Below, in pieces: positions 11,650 to 24,100 of a stretch of DNA of 64,000 nucleotides. Position numbers and translations under genes: made by a program. Under the pieces are notes generated by a model. The model saw nothing but the letters and a program-made list of their open reading frames with translations. It searched no databases and had not been told where the DNA came from. The stretch comes from Phytophthora sp. 'mugwort' (lineage: Eukaryota > Oomycota > Peronosporomycetes > Peronosporales > Peronosporaceae), in assembly GCA_033558025.1 (NCBI GenBank), contig JAUCEF010000006.1, positions 620,001 through 684,000 of the forward strand, read 5' to 3'. The stretch's first letter is position 1. Each line of letters begins with the position of its first letter.

Positions 11650-14600
11650 TTACGTTACTATCGACTGTGGGCTTATGTACCTTATCCCCAATAAGTGTCC
11701 TCGTTTTCTCTAACTGAGTACGGGGCAGGGTTTTGGTAGGGTATCGTCCACCATATCATTTGTGTTGCAGCGTTTTACTACTATTCTGCCCTTATCATGG
11801 ATTTCTCTAGCGTATAGTACTTTTGTTTCAATGTGATTTTGTTAAGGCATGACTTTAAGGATCCAGAATAATACTGATTGCTCCTTTATTATCGCACCAG
11901 CACATTACAGGCTTTACTGCTTGAATCCAGGCTCTTCGAGCAAAACCCATAGTCATTCACTTTCTTTGGCTCCCTCACTTGCAGCGTTTAGTTCCGCCTG
12001 ATCTATGTGAAGATTGACCCGTACTTTGTCTTGAAGTTTTCCATGTGATACACGCATCCGCCATTATACTGACATGCCCAGTAACCGACTTTCGATTCTC
12101 ATTAGCATTCGCGAAGCTCGCGTCTATGTATAGCTCGTAAACTACTTCATCACTTTTTCGTCAAATACGAGTCCATACATCGACGTCCCTTTCAGATTCT
12201 TTAGTACTCTCTGGGCTGCTCTATAATGACTCTCGTTGTTGTAGCAAGACAGGAATTTACTTAGTTCTCTAACAGCATATGCAATAATCATCAGGGCGTG
12301 TGCCCCGTACAAGATACATAGCGATTCAATCAATCTCATATATTCAAACGGCTGGGCTGCTACTTATTCTGGGTAAGCTTTTCCTCTTTCAGTAGATCCA
12401 CGCGTTTTGCTTGAGGTGTTGCCTCTGTCTCACATGCAGCCATACTAAACTTTTGCAACAAGTCCAAAATGTACTTGTGTTGTGACATACTCAGGATCTT
12501 ATTTGACCTGTCACGTTTTATTTCCATATTCAGGATATTGTGGATTTCCCCTAAATCCTTCATTGTGAACCACGCTGATGATTGCGCCTTCACTTCGCTA
12601 GTCGAACCGATAGTAATATCATCCACGTACACACAGATGAGTACTATATGCGTTACTCCATTTACCTCTCATTTTGACGGTACAAACAGTACTCCTTTCT
12701 GCACCGACAAACCAAGTTTTCCCAAAACCTGGTTAAGTAGTGCATACCAAATCCGTGGAGCCTGTTTCAGACCATATATTTTCTTTAACTTGCACACACG
12801 TGAAGCGTTGGCATGGCAAAATCCATGAGGTTGTTGCATGTAGATTTCCTTGAAGAGCGCGTCCCATTAAGGGACGCCGTCGACACGTCTATTTGATGAA
12901 CGTGTGAATCCTTGATTGTGGTAATAGTGAGTAGTAGACGTAGAGACTCGTACGAGCCACAGGCGAAAGGATCTCATTGCAATCTACCCCTGGACTTGAG
13001 TATTACCTTCAACGACTAGCCTAGCCGTAACGCGGTCAACATTGCCGTCAGGGTTATATTTCACGTCAAATACCCAAATGACACCCTAGTAGTTTTAACG
13101 ACCCTTTGGTAGGCAGACAAGTTCCAATGTCTGATTTGCTACTAGAGCTTGATACTACTTGCAAGGCTGCCTCCCACTGTTCAGGATAAGGCCCTGAGCG
13201 TGCATCCTTAACCGACCTTGGAATCGATATCACTTTTGCACTGACTGTGATTGCACTTATCACAATAACGTAATCCCTGTGGCGGGAATTAGGTGCAGGT
13301 TCCGTTGAGGCCATGGAATGGGGGGATCACTCGTTACATCTGCTTCGCCGTTCAAGGATCCCACTGCTGTTGTACTCATTGGGGCGATAGTTTGAGTCTC
13401 TTCAGAACGGCGCCTCTTTGTAAAACCGTCTGGCTAGTCTACTCTTGCCCTCTTGCGTAATTCACTGACCTCGTTTAGCGCCTACGTGGTGAGTTCAAAT
13501 GTCTCTGGTGGGAACGATTTGGTGACCAGACGCGCTGTTGATGAACTGTCAAACTTCACGTCCCTTGCTATGAGGTACATATTTCGTTTAATATCCAGGT
13601 GTGGTAGCCTTTGTAGTTCTCAAACAAACCTAACCGCTTACACTCAGTAGCTCTATCATTGAGCTTTTATTTGGTCGTTTGGATTTGGGTACACGTGCGT
13701 AGCACGTGCTTCCCCATATCCGTAATGGCAAGCCGCTCTGCCTCTTCCCGTCGATTTGACACAACTGTCATGTACATTAAAGCCTCAGGCCACCATTTGG
13801 CAGCCATGCCTGATTCAACGAGAGCACATCGCGCATTGCCCATGACAGTATGGGGTGTGTGCTCGCTCAGCCGCCCCATTCTCTTCCTAAGATTCGGCGT
13901 TGGATTGCTGGTACATAATTCCTTCTTTTGGGCAATAGTGCTTTAGCACTTCATTGACAAACACAGTACCTCCATCCGTCCTTATCCGATTTGCCGTGTA
14001 TAGAAATTGCTTTTCTAGTTGTGTAACAATGTGCCAGACTTTTGCTCCCACCCTTTAAGTGACTTAACACAAAATACCATTTGTACGCCGTTGCATCATC
14101 GACAATTTCCAGGGCATACCTGTGACCGTCTGTGCTGTACCGGCCCTTCACATTCATTTTACACAGTGAGTCCATGTGCAACGTGTGCAACGGTTCTGGT
14201 CCCCTCCCGCCTTTTATGCTACGGTATGACATCCGTTTCGATTTCGCTAGAGCACACGTGCGACAAAAGAAGATCGGTTTTTCAATATTTTTACATTCGA
14301 GTTGCGGTGTTCCATTAATCACCTGGCCCGCCAAGATTCTGATCAGTCTGTCTTTGCCTACATGACCAAGCCTCAGGTGCCATTCTTGCAATATGGCTTG
14401 AGCTGTTGCTTTAGTTGCCAGTAGCACTTCTACCGTCTGTATTTACAGTTTACTAGGAAGATTGTAAACCTCATCTATTGCTACAGCATCAAATACAAAG
14501 CGGTTATTCTTATCCAAAAGCACAGGTATGCTCCCGGCTTGGATTGGATGTGGCGGTATTTTTGCGTCGCTAAGTAGTACGCACTCAACACATTACTGCC

Positions 14601-14893
14601 ACACTCTTTATCATAAGCAACATTATCTATTGAAATGCTATCGTAGTACCCGTTTGGATTGAGTACGCGGATCCTAACTGCCCCCTGAAGTGTGCTTGCT
14701 GGAGTGCCTCGGTTGACGTATTCACAAATATGGGCATCACCTTTGTGGGGGTTGCTGAACCACCGTTGGTCGGAGCTTATAACATGTCCTGCTCCAGTAT
14801 CCACGACCCAAAGATCGTCAGTCACTTTCAACCTCTTCAGCTTGGATAGATATTCCAAAATTACGCCTTACCTCATTGTTCATATCCAACGGG
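11650..14893 (-). pseudogene. Copia pol: protease, integrase, reverse transcriptase, RNase H
   Basis: From right to left on the minus strand the motifs run in Copia order. A retroviral-type protease site, VVDTGAGH, lies near 14800. The integrase zinc finger has WHLRLGH and later FFCRTC (about 14240-14390), followed by the core start LHMDSL. Reverse transcriptase has the MYVDD catalytic box near 12630 and conserved downstream blocks to 12142. RNase H is read in pieces to about 11650 (DASFAN-like and ETRKSVTG-like blocks). Stops and shifts occur between and within domains. The protein would copy element RNA into DNA and integrate it; this copy cannot. Confidence 0.9.
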
Positions 14894-14897
14894 TTTG

Positions 14898-14905
14898 TGG
14901 TTGAC
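14898..14905. repeat. Merlin target-site duplication, left
   Basis: Sequence tggttgac, identical to 16683-16690 and directly abutting the left inverted end. Confidence 0.88.
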
Positions 14906-15097
14906 GGTACAAAGGTAAATATTCCCCGCAAGGGTATACAAGTACGAGTTTGTATACTATACTTATAGGTTGTGAACCCATACACCAAATCTAGACAAGC
15001 GCTTTCGCGCCAAAACGTGCTGGATGGCTCGCCACCACAGGCCCATTCGCAAGGAGCCCCCGCACCTCACAAGCCGGCCACTCCACTCCGCACCCCA

Positions 15098-16560
15098 ATG
15101 ACCACGTACGAGTACGACGTCAACGTCGAGCCGGAGGCATACACGCTCAACGCCGTGATGCTCGCATGCGCCACGGAGGAGAGAGCTCTGATGGTGCATG
15201 CGAGTTGGGCTCATCGCCGCGTCTGCGTCCTGCCCCAAATGCGCGTGCGCCATGCGGCGCACAGGAGCGCTCTGGCGCTGCAACTGGTCCAGTTGCAGGG
15301 TGGAGCGGGGCGTGCCCATGAATAACGTCTTCGCCCGATCCACCGCCCCTCTGTCCAAGCTGCCCAAGATCCTCTTCTTCTGGGCCAGCGGCACCCACGT
15401 CATGGAAGTCGCCCAGCACGCGAGCTTCGCCCCGAAGACGGCCGGCCAATGGTACGCGTACGCGCGCCATCTGTACGGTGGAGATGCTGCGATGTTATAA
15501 GCAGGTGAGCTATTCGTCACATTGCATGGATATGTGTAATACTCTGACTGGTTTGTCTCGATGTGTAGGTCGGTGAGGATGGACGTATCGTTGAAATAAA
15601 CGAAACTAGTACAACAAACAAGAATACTAGCGCGGCAAAAACATTCTGACTACTGGGTTGTCGGCAGCATTGATCATACGACCAAGAAATGGTTTGCGGA
15701 GGTCGTGTACGACGATCACACCAAGCCAACACTGTCTCGATGTATCAAGACGTACATCAAGATAGGGTAAATGTTTTGTCATGTTTGCTGGTACAACTGC
15801 TGATCTTAATTATATTATTGGCTAGAACTCTGATTGCAGCGGGGCTGCGTAGCGTAGTGCGTCAGAGGAAGACGTATGACTCCCCGAGTCTTAGCTGTGA
15901 TTATCCTAACCCCTAAGGTATCCGCAGAGGCTTAGATCACTCTACTTATACCACTAGAGACTCAAAGTGTCAGTATTCCTAAACCTAGGGCAATACTTTC
16001 CTTAATGCTAAAACTGAACTGTTATTTGTTCGCTTATCTGCGGCAAAGCCGCCTGTGGTGTAATTGTATGACTCTAACTATCTACCATAGTTAAACCTAG
16101 ACAAATGCATTTAGAGTGGCCTGTGGCCACGTACTGAAATCCAGTTAATCCAAGTGGTACCAAGTACCACTTTCTACAAGGTGACACGTAGCACGGCCAC
16201 ACTCGTGTTACCTCCGTGTAACCCCGTTACACTGATCATGACGGACCAGCTCAAGTCCTACGTCACCGAGGTGCTGATCGGCCGCCGCAAGGGCACGCAT
16301 TACACGCTCGAGAACAACAAGTGACTCGCCGGCATGCGGTACACGCACCAGTGGTGAACCACTCGAAAACCTTCATGGATCCTGTCACTGGTGCGTGTAT
16401 CAACCGCATCGAGGGCGTCCGGGAAGTGAAGATGAAAGCCCGCATGAAGAGCGAGCGCGGGATGAAGAAGACGAAGGTGCCCAGCTTTTTGGACGAGTGT
16501 CCTTGGCGATCCTGGTCTTTGATCAATCAAAGACAATCATTTTTTCACGGTCTGGCCATC
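15098..16560 (+). pseudogene. Merlin (ISXO2-like) transposase, broken
   Basis: The blocks follow the ISXO2/IS1595 family in order. An N-terminal zinc-ribbon half, CPKCACAM, is followed by a basic cysteine half (about 15210-15290). A helical segment contains KILFFWASGT. The first catalytic region reads GRIVEINET near 15580, followed by YWVVGSIDHTTKKWFAEVVYD in another frame near 15645-15715. The C-terminal block, VNHSKTFMDPVTGACINRIE, lies at about 16348-16407. There is a frameshift near 15205, a stop at 15497-15499, a possible 65-base intron or insertion at about 15504-15568, and an unrelated stretch of about 450 bases from 15770. Not functional. Confidence 0.88.
15775..16230. other. ~450-bp non-coding insert inside the Merlin transposase
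   Basis: The transposase reading is good up to about 15770 and resumes near 16240. The interval has stops in all frames and several short palindromes (for example gtggcctgtggccac-like and caagtggtaccaagtaccactt near 16150-16175). It may be a small repeat that landed in the transposon, or a decayed intron. Confidence 0.5.
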
Positions 16561-16682
16561 GGCATCAGACGCAAATACCAGCTGTAAGTCAAATGGCTAC
16601 ATTGTATACTATAATCAAGTATACACCGGAGTTTCTTTTCATCCGTACTTATACCCTTGCGGGGGTAATTTACCTTTGTGCC

Positions 16683-16690
16683 TGGTTGAC
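16683..16690. repeat. Merlin target-site duplication, right
   Basis: Sequence tggttgac, identical to 14898-14905 and directly abutting the right inverted end. Confidence 0.88.
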
Positions 16691-17830
16691 TCATCGTCAC
16701 CTTCACTCATTGGGACAATATCATTGTACCCCAGCTCGTCAGCATCGGCCAGCGCCTTTTCGGTCGTTATCGAACAGTATATCCTCAGCTGAAGTCCGCT
16801 CAGTCCGTTGCGCAACTGGTGCTACCTTACCAGCCGCCTTGGCCACAGTCATCAGCCGTTGTTTCTTGCCTCCTGGTGCTGTCTGGATGTTGGCACGAAA
16901 CAGCGGTCCCCCATGACGGTTGAAAAATCGTGATCTTTCATCTTCACTGGACACACAGCCTTCATGTGTCCTTCTTCGAAGCAGTAGAAGCACCCACTAG
17001 CGCCACTTGATGGTCATTCTGGCTGCTCTTCTTGCCCGAGTACTTCTTTGCCACATTAATGAATAGTGGACGCCTCTTCTCAGTTAACATGCTGATCTCC
17101 TTGCTTGAACGGACGCCGAAAACACGCCGTAGGTCCATCTCGATGTTCACAATCGTGAACCACTCTTCCGTCATGCTGATGCAACTCCCCCAGAACTCGC
17201 TTGGAAGTAGAGAGAACTTCCATGCACAGCCAGGGTTCGGTAATCATATCCTTCCCAACCAGACTTCTTATATTTTGGTTGATGCCATTGCGCAGCTTTT
17301 TCAGCTGGGAGAACAGGGTTCCAAGGTCACTCCAGTTGGCCAAGGTCAGCCGCTCCCACTGCCGCTAATAGTTCAATAACCCCACCCGCACCCCCGAGTC
17401 CGCACTTCAGCTCGAGCTCCTTCCAGATGTCACACAGCTTCATCCGTGACACCTAGTCAGGCAGTCCCGAGAGGAAAACATTTGGTAGCGACTGATTGAA
17501 GAAGGTTCAACGTCGTAATGTGAGCCCGAGTCCAGTGTTGCAGCCGCCAACGCTGACTCTTCGCATCTTCCTTAGAGGTTTCCCCCTCCACCGCGATGAC
17601 TGGTTTCTCTGGTGTAGCGTCCAAGAAGTCAATCGTGAGCACAGTGGGGCCAGGTTGATCCTTTCCAACATCTGCCGACCGTACTCTTGATCTACGTTTC
17701 AAATGCGCTTCAGGATCTTATCCCTCCACATCATGCACTCCCCGATATTTTCAGAGAATTCTCTAGCCATAGCAGTTGTCCACTCCTTATGTGTCCGTTG
17801 CTCATGGGCTATACGTCTTTCGTACGTATC
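16691..17830 (-). pseudogene. Copia gag with CCHC zinc knuckle
   Basis: The minus-strand frames between the 5' LTR and the Merlin insertion form a broken Gag. The clear mark is a retroviral zinc knuckle, CFYCFEEGHMKAVC (C-x2-C-x4-H-x4-C), near 16950-16995. Upstream helical segments (about 17080-17343 and 17457-17702) fit the Gag capsid-like region. Frames change several times. Gag would package element RNA into particles. Confidence 0.8.
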
Positions 17831-17835
17831 TGAAA

Positions 17836-18015
17836 TGTTGGCTTGTAGTTTAGACCGTCAGTTTGAAGTGAGGGCCGTCCCCCCCTGGCCCAGCTCGCGT
17901 CCTCCAGTCACCCTACCACATCATCCAGCATAGAGTTTCCTCAACGAAGTGTGCACGCCTTCTCCTAATGGGCTATGCCTCATAATATATTATGACCAAT
18001 CACAATGGCATATCA
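17836..18015 (-). repeat. Copia 5' LTR (right copy)
   Basis: Direct repeat of the left LTR. It begins TGATATGCC on the minus strand. The divergence between copies, including a poly-C expansion near 17880, implies an old insertion. Confidence 0.88.
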
Positions 18016-18399
18016 CCTGCTGCTCCACGGAACGCGGCGGCTGTCGGGAGGGGGGGATGAAGAATGAGCTAACTGGAGGCTATCAAAGCATACATTGATT
18101 ACGTACATTTTATGCATCAGCATATGTGCTAGCAGACGTAGACACGATAGTGTGCAGTATAGTGTACATGAGTTGGAGTGGTTGGTGGAGATAACTCTCC
18201 ACCTTCCGCAAGTCCTTCTTCTTATTTTCCTGACTCCAATACAAAAGCACCTTCGGGCCTTTAAACTTACTACAGACACGACGGATAAAGTCGGCGTGGC
18301 TTGCGGTCATCCTCCATAGTTAAACAACATGACGGATATCCGGCAGCGATATTTTATCGGCTAGATTAAAGTGCAGCCATATATAGAACGTTCAACTTT

Positions 18400-18923
18400 C
18401 CGTATGTTTTTCAAAGCAAATACCTCACATTCAAACGTTACTTTCAGGATACTGCAGTATAGCCTTGTCGAAGCTACGAATTACGGTGCTCGTTGGAATT
18501 GCATCCCAAGCAGCAATGGTTGCTCGTACGGCTCGGATTCGCTTGGCCTTGGCAGTAACACAGTGATACCAGATCAGTTACTCCGCATCTGCGCTTTTAA
18601 CAGTCCATCACCCCCACCATCCATCTTTTGATAGTAAGCCGTACAGTTTGCGGGCGATGGGACCGCAGAAGTATTCGCAACTTCAGATACGATCGCAGTC
18701 TTGCATTGGACACATGGCAATCAAAATTGTCAAGAAGGAGAACAGCGAGTCCGTAGACTTCATATTTTAGCAGCTGCTCTACATAGACCTCCCACGATAC
18801 TGTACCCATCCACTCGCTTTCCTGAACAGTGTAGAAGTGACCCGCTGGGTACTCGTCCAACTCGGTGGTTTCAATGCGACCGCCATGGTTGCAACGCAAA
18901 AAAATGAACAAAATAGGCAGCAT
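18400..18923 (-). pseudogene. Pogo-like DDE_1 transposase fragment
   Basis: The minus-strand sequence carries the second half of a pogo-type DDE domain. LLLDNFDCHVS holds the catalytic Asp. A block ending VGVMD follows, resembling the PLDVGVM motif before the third acidic residue. A C-terminal segment with TIAAWDAI then VIRSFDKA lies near 18450-18530. The N-terminal half is missing at 18923, close to the start of a Harbinger unit, which may have interrupted it. Confidence 0.75.
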
Positions 18924-18933
18924 TTTTCGTTAG

Positions 18934-19413
18934 CTATTCATAATTAGTAACAAATACGATACATATAGCCATAATACCCAATAAAATACCGTCAGCTCGG
19001 ATTGTTAGCACTGCCGTAAGTAGACCATTATGCTTCGTCGTATTCGCGATCCTCGCTGGGTCCGTGCGACCTCTTCCCGCCCACATTCGACCCGGAGGCA
19101 TGTCAAAGTTGACGGCCGTTTCACTTTGTACATGCCCCGATTTCTGCACGAAATTGTGCAAACGAGCAGCAGCTCCAACAATGCAGGCCACCTTGTCCAG
19201 TGCCGCCAGACACGGACGGGCGAATATCTGCCAACGCTCAACCAGCAGCCCGAACGACATCTCTATGCGGAGCCTTAGCTGGGAGAGATAGAAGTCGGAG
19301 GAGTCGCGATGTAAGTCCGTCCTCTCTGCGCGTGTAAACGGCATGAGCATGTATGAGCTGCTCACGTACGCGTTGCCGCCTAACAGATACAAGCCGTTTT
19401 CAAACATTTCCAT
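18934..19413 (-). pseudogene. Harbinger/PIF (DDE_4) transposase, C-terminal part
   Basis: A 159-codon minus-strand frame. LLGGNAYVSSSYMLMPF matches the second catalytic Asp block of Harbinger transposases, here with Gly-Asn where Gly-Asp is usual, so the catalytic Asp may be lost. SQLRLRIEMSFGLLVERW matches the third-acid block with its Glu present, followed by AAARLHNF. The N-terminal half was not seen. Its Myb-like partner gene lies just upstream on the same strand. Confidence 0.82.
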
Positions 19414-19726
19414 TGCTCCATGCAGCCCACTCTGCTGAAAAGCTCTGCTGTCGTTGCAGCTACCGGGCTGCGAAACTGTGACGTACGTAAAGCGGCAACG
19501 GTAGTCGCAACATGCTTAGACGTTTACTCTGTAGCAGCGGTAGTGTCCGCTTTAGTAGTGCTGCGGTCCAACGCCGTCTGTCTCCATCATTCGTGGTGCT
19601 CTGGTCGCGCAAAGCTAACAATCTAGACAGCCCGCGCAGCCCGAGAATACGCCTTCCGCACTCAGTGTCCTAAACGCGGTTGCTGCCGCTTCGGTGACCG
19701 GGGGAACGCTAGCCTCAATTCACTTG

Positions 19727-20701
19727 TCACGATGATTGGATCCACCATTTACCACATGATGCGATAGAAAGTTGCCTTGCTGACGTTTCCTGCCTCTTTC
19801 TCTCTTTCAGCTGCACTTTCGTCTCGATCGAGCCAAACCTTGACTCCAGAAAGGCAATCACCGTGTCAGTCTCGGACACACGCTTCTTGGAGTTGCCCGG
19901 CTTCTTGCTGCTGTTGGGCGTCGTGCATGGGCCTTCGTCGGATGGTGACCGCTCTTCTAGCGTGTGAAGTTGACGGTGCTTGGGCATGCTGCCCACAGCA
20001 ACACTGAACGCCTGCGACCGACCAGCAACCACGCACTCACGTAAAGAGTATCCAGCTGACCCATGCGAAAATAAAAAAGTCAGTTTCATACGTCCCTGAC
20101 TGCGTAGCCCGAGCGTATGCGGCAGCATACTTGGCCGTCGTGTCCTGCCACATCTGCTTAAGCATGGTACTGTCGTGGGGCACCATGCGCCCAGGGTCGA
20201 TGCCAAAAAATCGCGCGTCTCTCGACACGAGCCCGGCGTACTCAGATCGCTACTTGACGAATTCTGCTGCCACCTCCCTCCAATATGATTTCAGGCCACC
20301 AACAGCCCCAGCGCTAGCTCACGTCGCACAGGCTGTGCACCCATCTCGTCCAGGCGATCGCAGAACTTCTCGCTGAAGAGCACATTCGGCAGCCAAAAGC
20401 TGCAGTACCTCGTTTTGCGAGTGCTGACCAGGGCAAGTGTCCGTTGCACCTTCGACCCCTGCAACAACTTGTTACGCTGATCGGCCGCGGCTTTCTCCCC
20501 ATCCCCGGGGCGAGCATATAAAGTGGAGCAAAATTGTAGCCCGTCTTGTTGTCCAGATTGGAGCGGAACTTGACGCTAAAGATCTTGCCGACGGAGCGTA
20601 GTTCCTTGACCGTGTAGCACGTCAGAAACGCTCACAGTTTCTCCAGGTTGAGGACTCGCGATACGCTTCACGATGTCGGTGACTGGATCCGTTGAAGCCA
20701 T
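19727..20701 (-). pseudogene. Myb/SANT-like partner gene of the Harbinger element, broken
   Basis: Minus-strand frames from an ATG at 20699-20701 run toward the Harbinger transposase. A segment near 20040-20190 (GRMVPHDSTMLKQMWQDTTAKY, split by family-unlike stretches) resembles the helical core of Myb/SANT-like proteins that accompany Harbinger transposases and help them enter the nucleus and bind DNA. The C-terminal part has a long basic coiled-coil-like stretch ending near 19727. Frameshifts interrupt it. The family call is inferred from position and helical character more than from a diagnostic motif. Confidence 0.45.
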
Positions 20702-21192
20702 CTTGCCTAGTAGCGAGGAGGAGAAAGCGAACGCGAACTTGACAGCTACAGCACAGCATCAGACCGCATGAAGCCGATTGAGAGCCAATGCCTCTGAGCC
20801 ATTGGTTTTGCGTCTTGCCGAGTGTCCAGCGTTGACGACGCCTCCGTCAAATATTTTTGTGTAATCATGAACCGTGCCACACAAGCACCCCGCGGGTCAA
20901 GAGGGGGTATCACCCCTAAATCGGGATGGCTTGTTCCGCCTACTCGTGCTATGATTGGTGCCAGCCCGCAGCCCGCGAGATACAAGACTGGTTCTCCAGT
21001 AAGCGCCGCGAGGAAGTACTATATTAGGGTTAAAAACTTATTCAAAGGTCAACTGATGACGACCCGACAAATCCCAAACTAGTTAACCAATTAGAACTTG
21101 AATAGGCTCTGCGCATCACGACCTTCATCGTTATTGTGGATTTTGCGCCCCGTCGCATAAGCACCGAAGTTCTTCCATCCCAACAGCCGACC
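20702..21192. other. Intergenic and upstream region of 5-oxoprolinase
   Basis: The boundary between repeat sequence and the intact gene block. Short open frames on both strands show no motif. The promoter of the 5-oxoprolinase gene must lie here, but I see no unambiguous initiator or TATA sequence. Confidence 0.4.
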
Positions 21193-24100
21193 ATGCGTGT
21201 GTTCCGCTTTGCCATCGACCGTGGCGGTACCTTCACGGACGTCTACGCCGAGATGGACGTGCTGGACGCCCAGGGTGACGTCGTGGACGTTGTGCCCAAG
21301 GTCATCAAGCTGCTCTCGGAAGATCCGGCGAACTATCCGGACGCACCTCGGTACGTATATTTTACCATTTAAGTATACAGCCATGGGAGGGTAAAACCAT
21401 GCTAACAATGTAATTAGAGAGGGCATTCGCCGCGTCCTGGAGGTCATGACGGGCGTCCAGCACCCGCGCGATCAGCCTGTGGACACGTCAAAGATCCAGA
21501 GCATACGCATGGGCACGACGGTAGCCACCAATGCGTTGCTGGAGCGCAACGGAGAACGCACGGTACTGGTCACCACTAAGGGCTTCCACGATCTGCTATA
21601 CATTGGCAACCAGTCCCGTCCCAAGATCTTCGACCTTGAGATCCACATGCCCGACGTCAGTAACTATCGTGCTCTTAATTTATTATGGATCAAAGTACTG
21701 ATGTGTATTTTGTGTATGTGTGTGATTTGTGGTGCTGCAGACGCTTTACGACTCGGTAATTGAGGTGGACGAGCGGCTTCAGCTTGTAAACAACGAGACG
21801 GACAGGCTACCGACGGACGAGAAGGGCATCAGTGGCGACTACATCCGTGTGCTCAAGGATCTGGACGTCGGTGACCTCACGAAGAAGCTCCAGGTTGCAC
21901 GTGATGATGGCGTAGAGAGTGTAGCCATTGTACTGCTACACTCATACACATTCCCGCGACACGAAGAGAAGGTCCGTGATGTTGCAACGAAGCTGGGATT
22001 CACGCAGATCTCGCTATCGTCAGAAGTGATGCCCATGGTGAAGGTCGTGCCGCGTGGTTTCACCACTTGTGCTGACGCTTATCTCACCCCCGTGATCAAG
22101 AAGTATGTGGCGTCGTTCTGTGCTGGCTTTGACGCAGGTTTGGACAAGGTGAATATTAGTTTTATGCAGAGCGATGGCGGACTGGCGCGTATGAAACATT
22201 TCCACGGCCATCGCGCGATTCTTTCAGGACCTGCCGGCGGTGTGGTGGGATACGCACGCACAACACGGCCACTCGAGACAACTAGGGCTGCTTCGGTGCA
22301 ACCTGCGGTTATTGGCTTTGATATGGGTGGTACTTCGACAGATGTGTCTCGTTTTGACGGCAAATTTGAGCACGTTCTTGAGAGCGTGACGGCCAATGTG
22401 ACTGTACGTGCTCCTCAGCTGGACATCCAGACGGTGGCTGCAGGTGGCGGCTCTAGGTTATTTTACAAGAATGGGCTCTTCCTTGTTGGCCCCGAGTCCG
22501 TTCGTGCGCACCCCGGACCCGTGTGCTACCGTAAGAACGGCCACTTGAGTGTCACTGATGCCAATCTTGTGACAGGACGCATTCTGCCAGATTTCTTCCC
22601 AAAGATATTTGGTCCGAACGAAGACGAACCACTGGATGTGTCTGGCTCGAAGAAAGCTTTTGAAGAACTTACTAGAGAAATTAATGCCTCCGCTGGTGCC
22701 AACAGAGCGACGTACACAATGGAAGAGGTGGCCTCGGGCTTCCTGCGTGTAGCCAACGAAGCGATGTGCCGCCCCATCCGAAACCTAACGCAAAACAAGG
22801 GTTACGACATCAGTACACACATTCTAGCATGCTTTGGAGGAGCTGGTCCGCAGCATGCCTGCTCCATCGCACAAGCGTTGGGTATGTCGAAGGTTTATAT
22901 CCATCGCTATAGCGGGATTCTCTCGGCGTATGGCTTGAGTGTGGCAGATAGCGTTGTGGACAAGCAGCTTCCCTCTTCAGCGGAATACAGCGCTGAAACT
23001 AAGCCGGAATTGGTTAACAGTCTTACGAAAATTGCCGACGAAGCCGTGAATGAGCTGGTTGCTGATGGATTCCAACCCGAGGATGTACAGGTGCAGTACT
23101 TCCTGAATATGCGGTACGAAGGCACTGACAACGCTGTCATGACACGCGGTCCGGTGGGTGTAAAGGGCGAATCTCCTTTAATCAGTGCAGATGCCCTTGT
23201 AGCATTTGATTTCGATGGCAGTTTTGTGCTGAAATATCAGCGCGAGTTCGGATTTGTGCTACAGAATCGTGTCATTCTCATTGACGACGTCCGTGTGCGT
23301 GCTACAGTGTCCCCTGATCTGAAAGACCCCGTGCTGAAGCCTGCTGCCACTTGTGATGCTGTTGAGCCATGTCCGCCTCACTCGATGACTCTGTTTTACT
23401 TCGAGAAAGAAAAGACTTGGAAGCAGATTCCTGTTTATCTCCATGAAGAACTATTAGAGAAACGTGGTGCCAAGTACAGCGGACCCGCCATCATCATGCA
23501 GGGCACTGCCACAGTTGTTGTGGAGCCCAACTGGGAGGTGCAGATTATGCCCAGCGGCGACCTGTTCTTAGTGTCTACTACCGAAGCTACAGATCTGGAG
23601 AAGGACCGTCCCGTTCTGCGGTCCGAAGATGTCCTGCTGGACCCCATTCAACTGTCAGTGTTCTCGCACCGATTCATGGGCATAGCCGAACAAATGGGTC
23701 GCACGTTGGCCCGCACGTCGGTGTCGGTGAATATCAAGGAGCGTTTGGACTTCTCGTGTGCTCTGTTTGGTCCGGACGGTGGACTTGTAGCGAATGCACC
23801 GCATCTCCCTGTCCACTTGGGTGCAATGCAGCAAGCTGTACGTCACCAGCTAAAGTTCTGGGGTGATGATCTTCATGATGGAGATGTTTTGGTGTCGAAC
23901 CACCCGCAACTCGCAGGCGGTTCACATCTACCAGACATTACTGTTATTACACCTGTGTTCGACCAAGCAAGCGGCCAAATCGAGTTCTTCGTGGCTAGTC
24001 GTGGTCATCATGCCGACATCGGTGGCATCTCACCTGGCTCGATGCCTCCTTTGTCGAAGACGTTGTCTGAAGAAGGTGCAGCCATTGTGGCCTTCAAACT

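Larger units (their letters stand above)
14906..16682 (+). mobile_element. Merlin/ISXO2-type DNA transposon nested in the Copia element
   Basis: The ends match as inverted repeats: 14906-14938 and the complement of about 16651-16682 share ggyacaaaggtaaat and ccgcaagggtata with few changes. The same 8 bases, tggttgac, lie immediately outside both ends (14898-14905 and 16683-16690). Merlin elements make 8-9 base duplications and encode a transposase related to bacterial IS1595/ISXO2, which is what the interior shows. The element interrupts Copia between gag and pol, so it arrived later. Confidence 0.92.
10749..18015 (-). mobile_element. Ty1/Copia LTR retrotransposon, decayed, split by a Merlin insertion
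   Basis: Two directly repeated LTRs of about 185 bases bound a minus-strand retrotransposon in Copia order: Gag with zinc knuckle, protease, integrase, reverse transcriptase, RNase H. A purine-rich tract (agtgggag on the minus strand) lies directly inside the left LTR, as expected for second-strand priming. The primer-binding site was not identified with confidence. The many stops show it is old. Between Gag and protease sits a complete Merlin-type DNA transposon (14906-16682); without it the element would be about 5.5 kb. A clean target duplication was not found. Confidence 0.9.

Noticed and set aside
14963..15520. 185-codon minus-strand frame inside the Merlin element
   Set aside because: The plus strand carries clear ISXO2 transposase blocks, and the minus frame has no motif and typical shadow composition.
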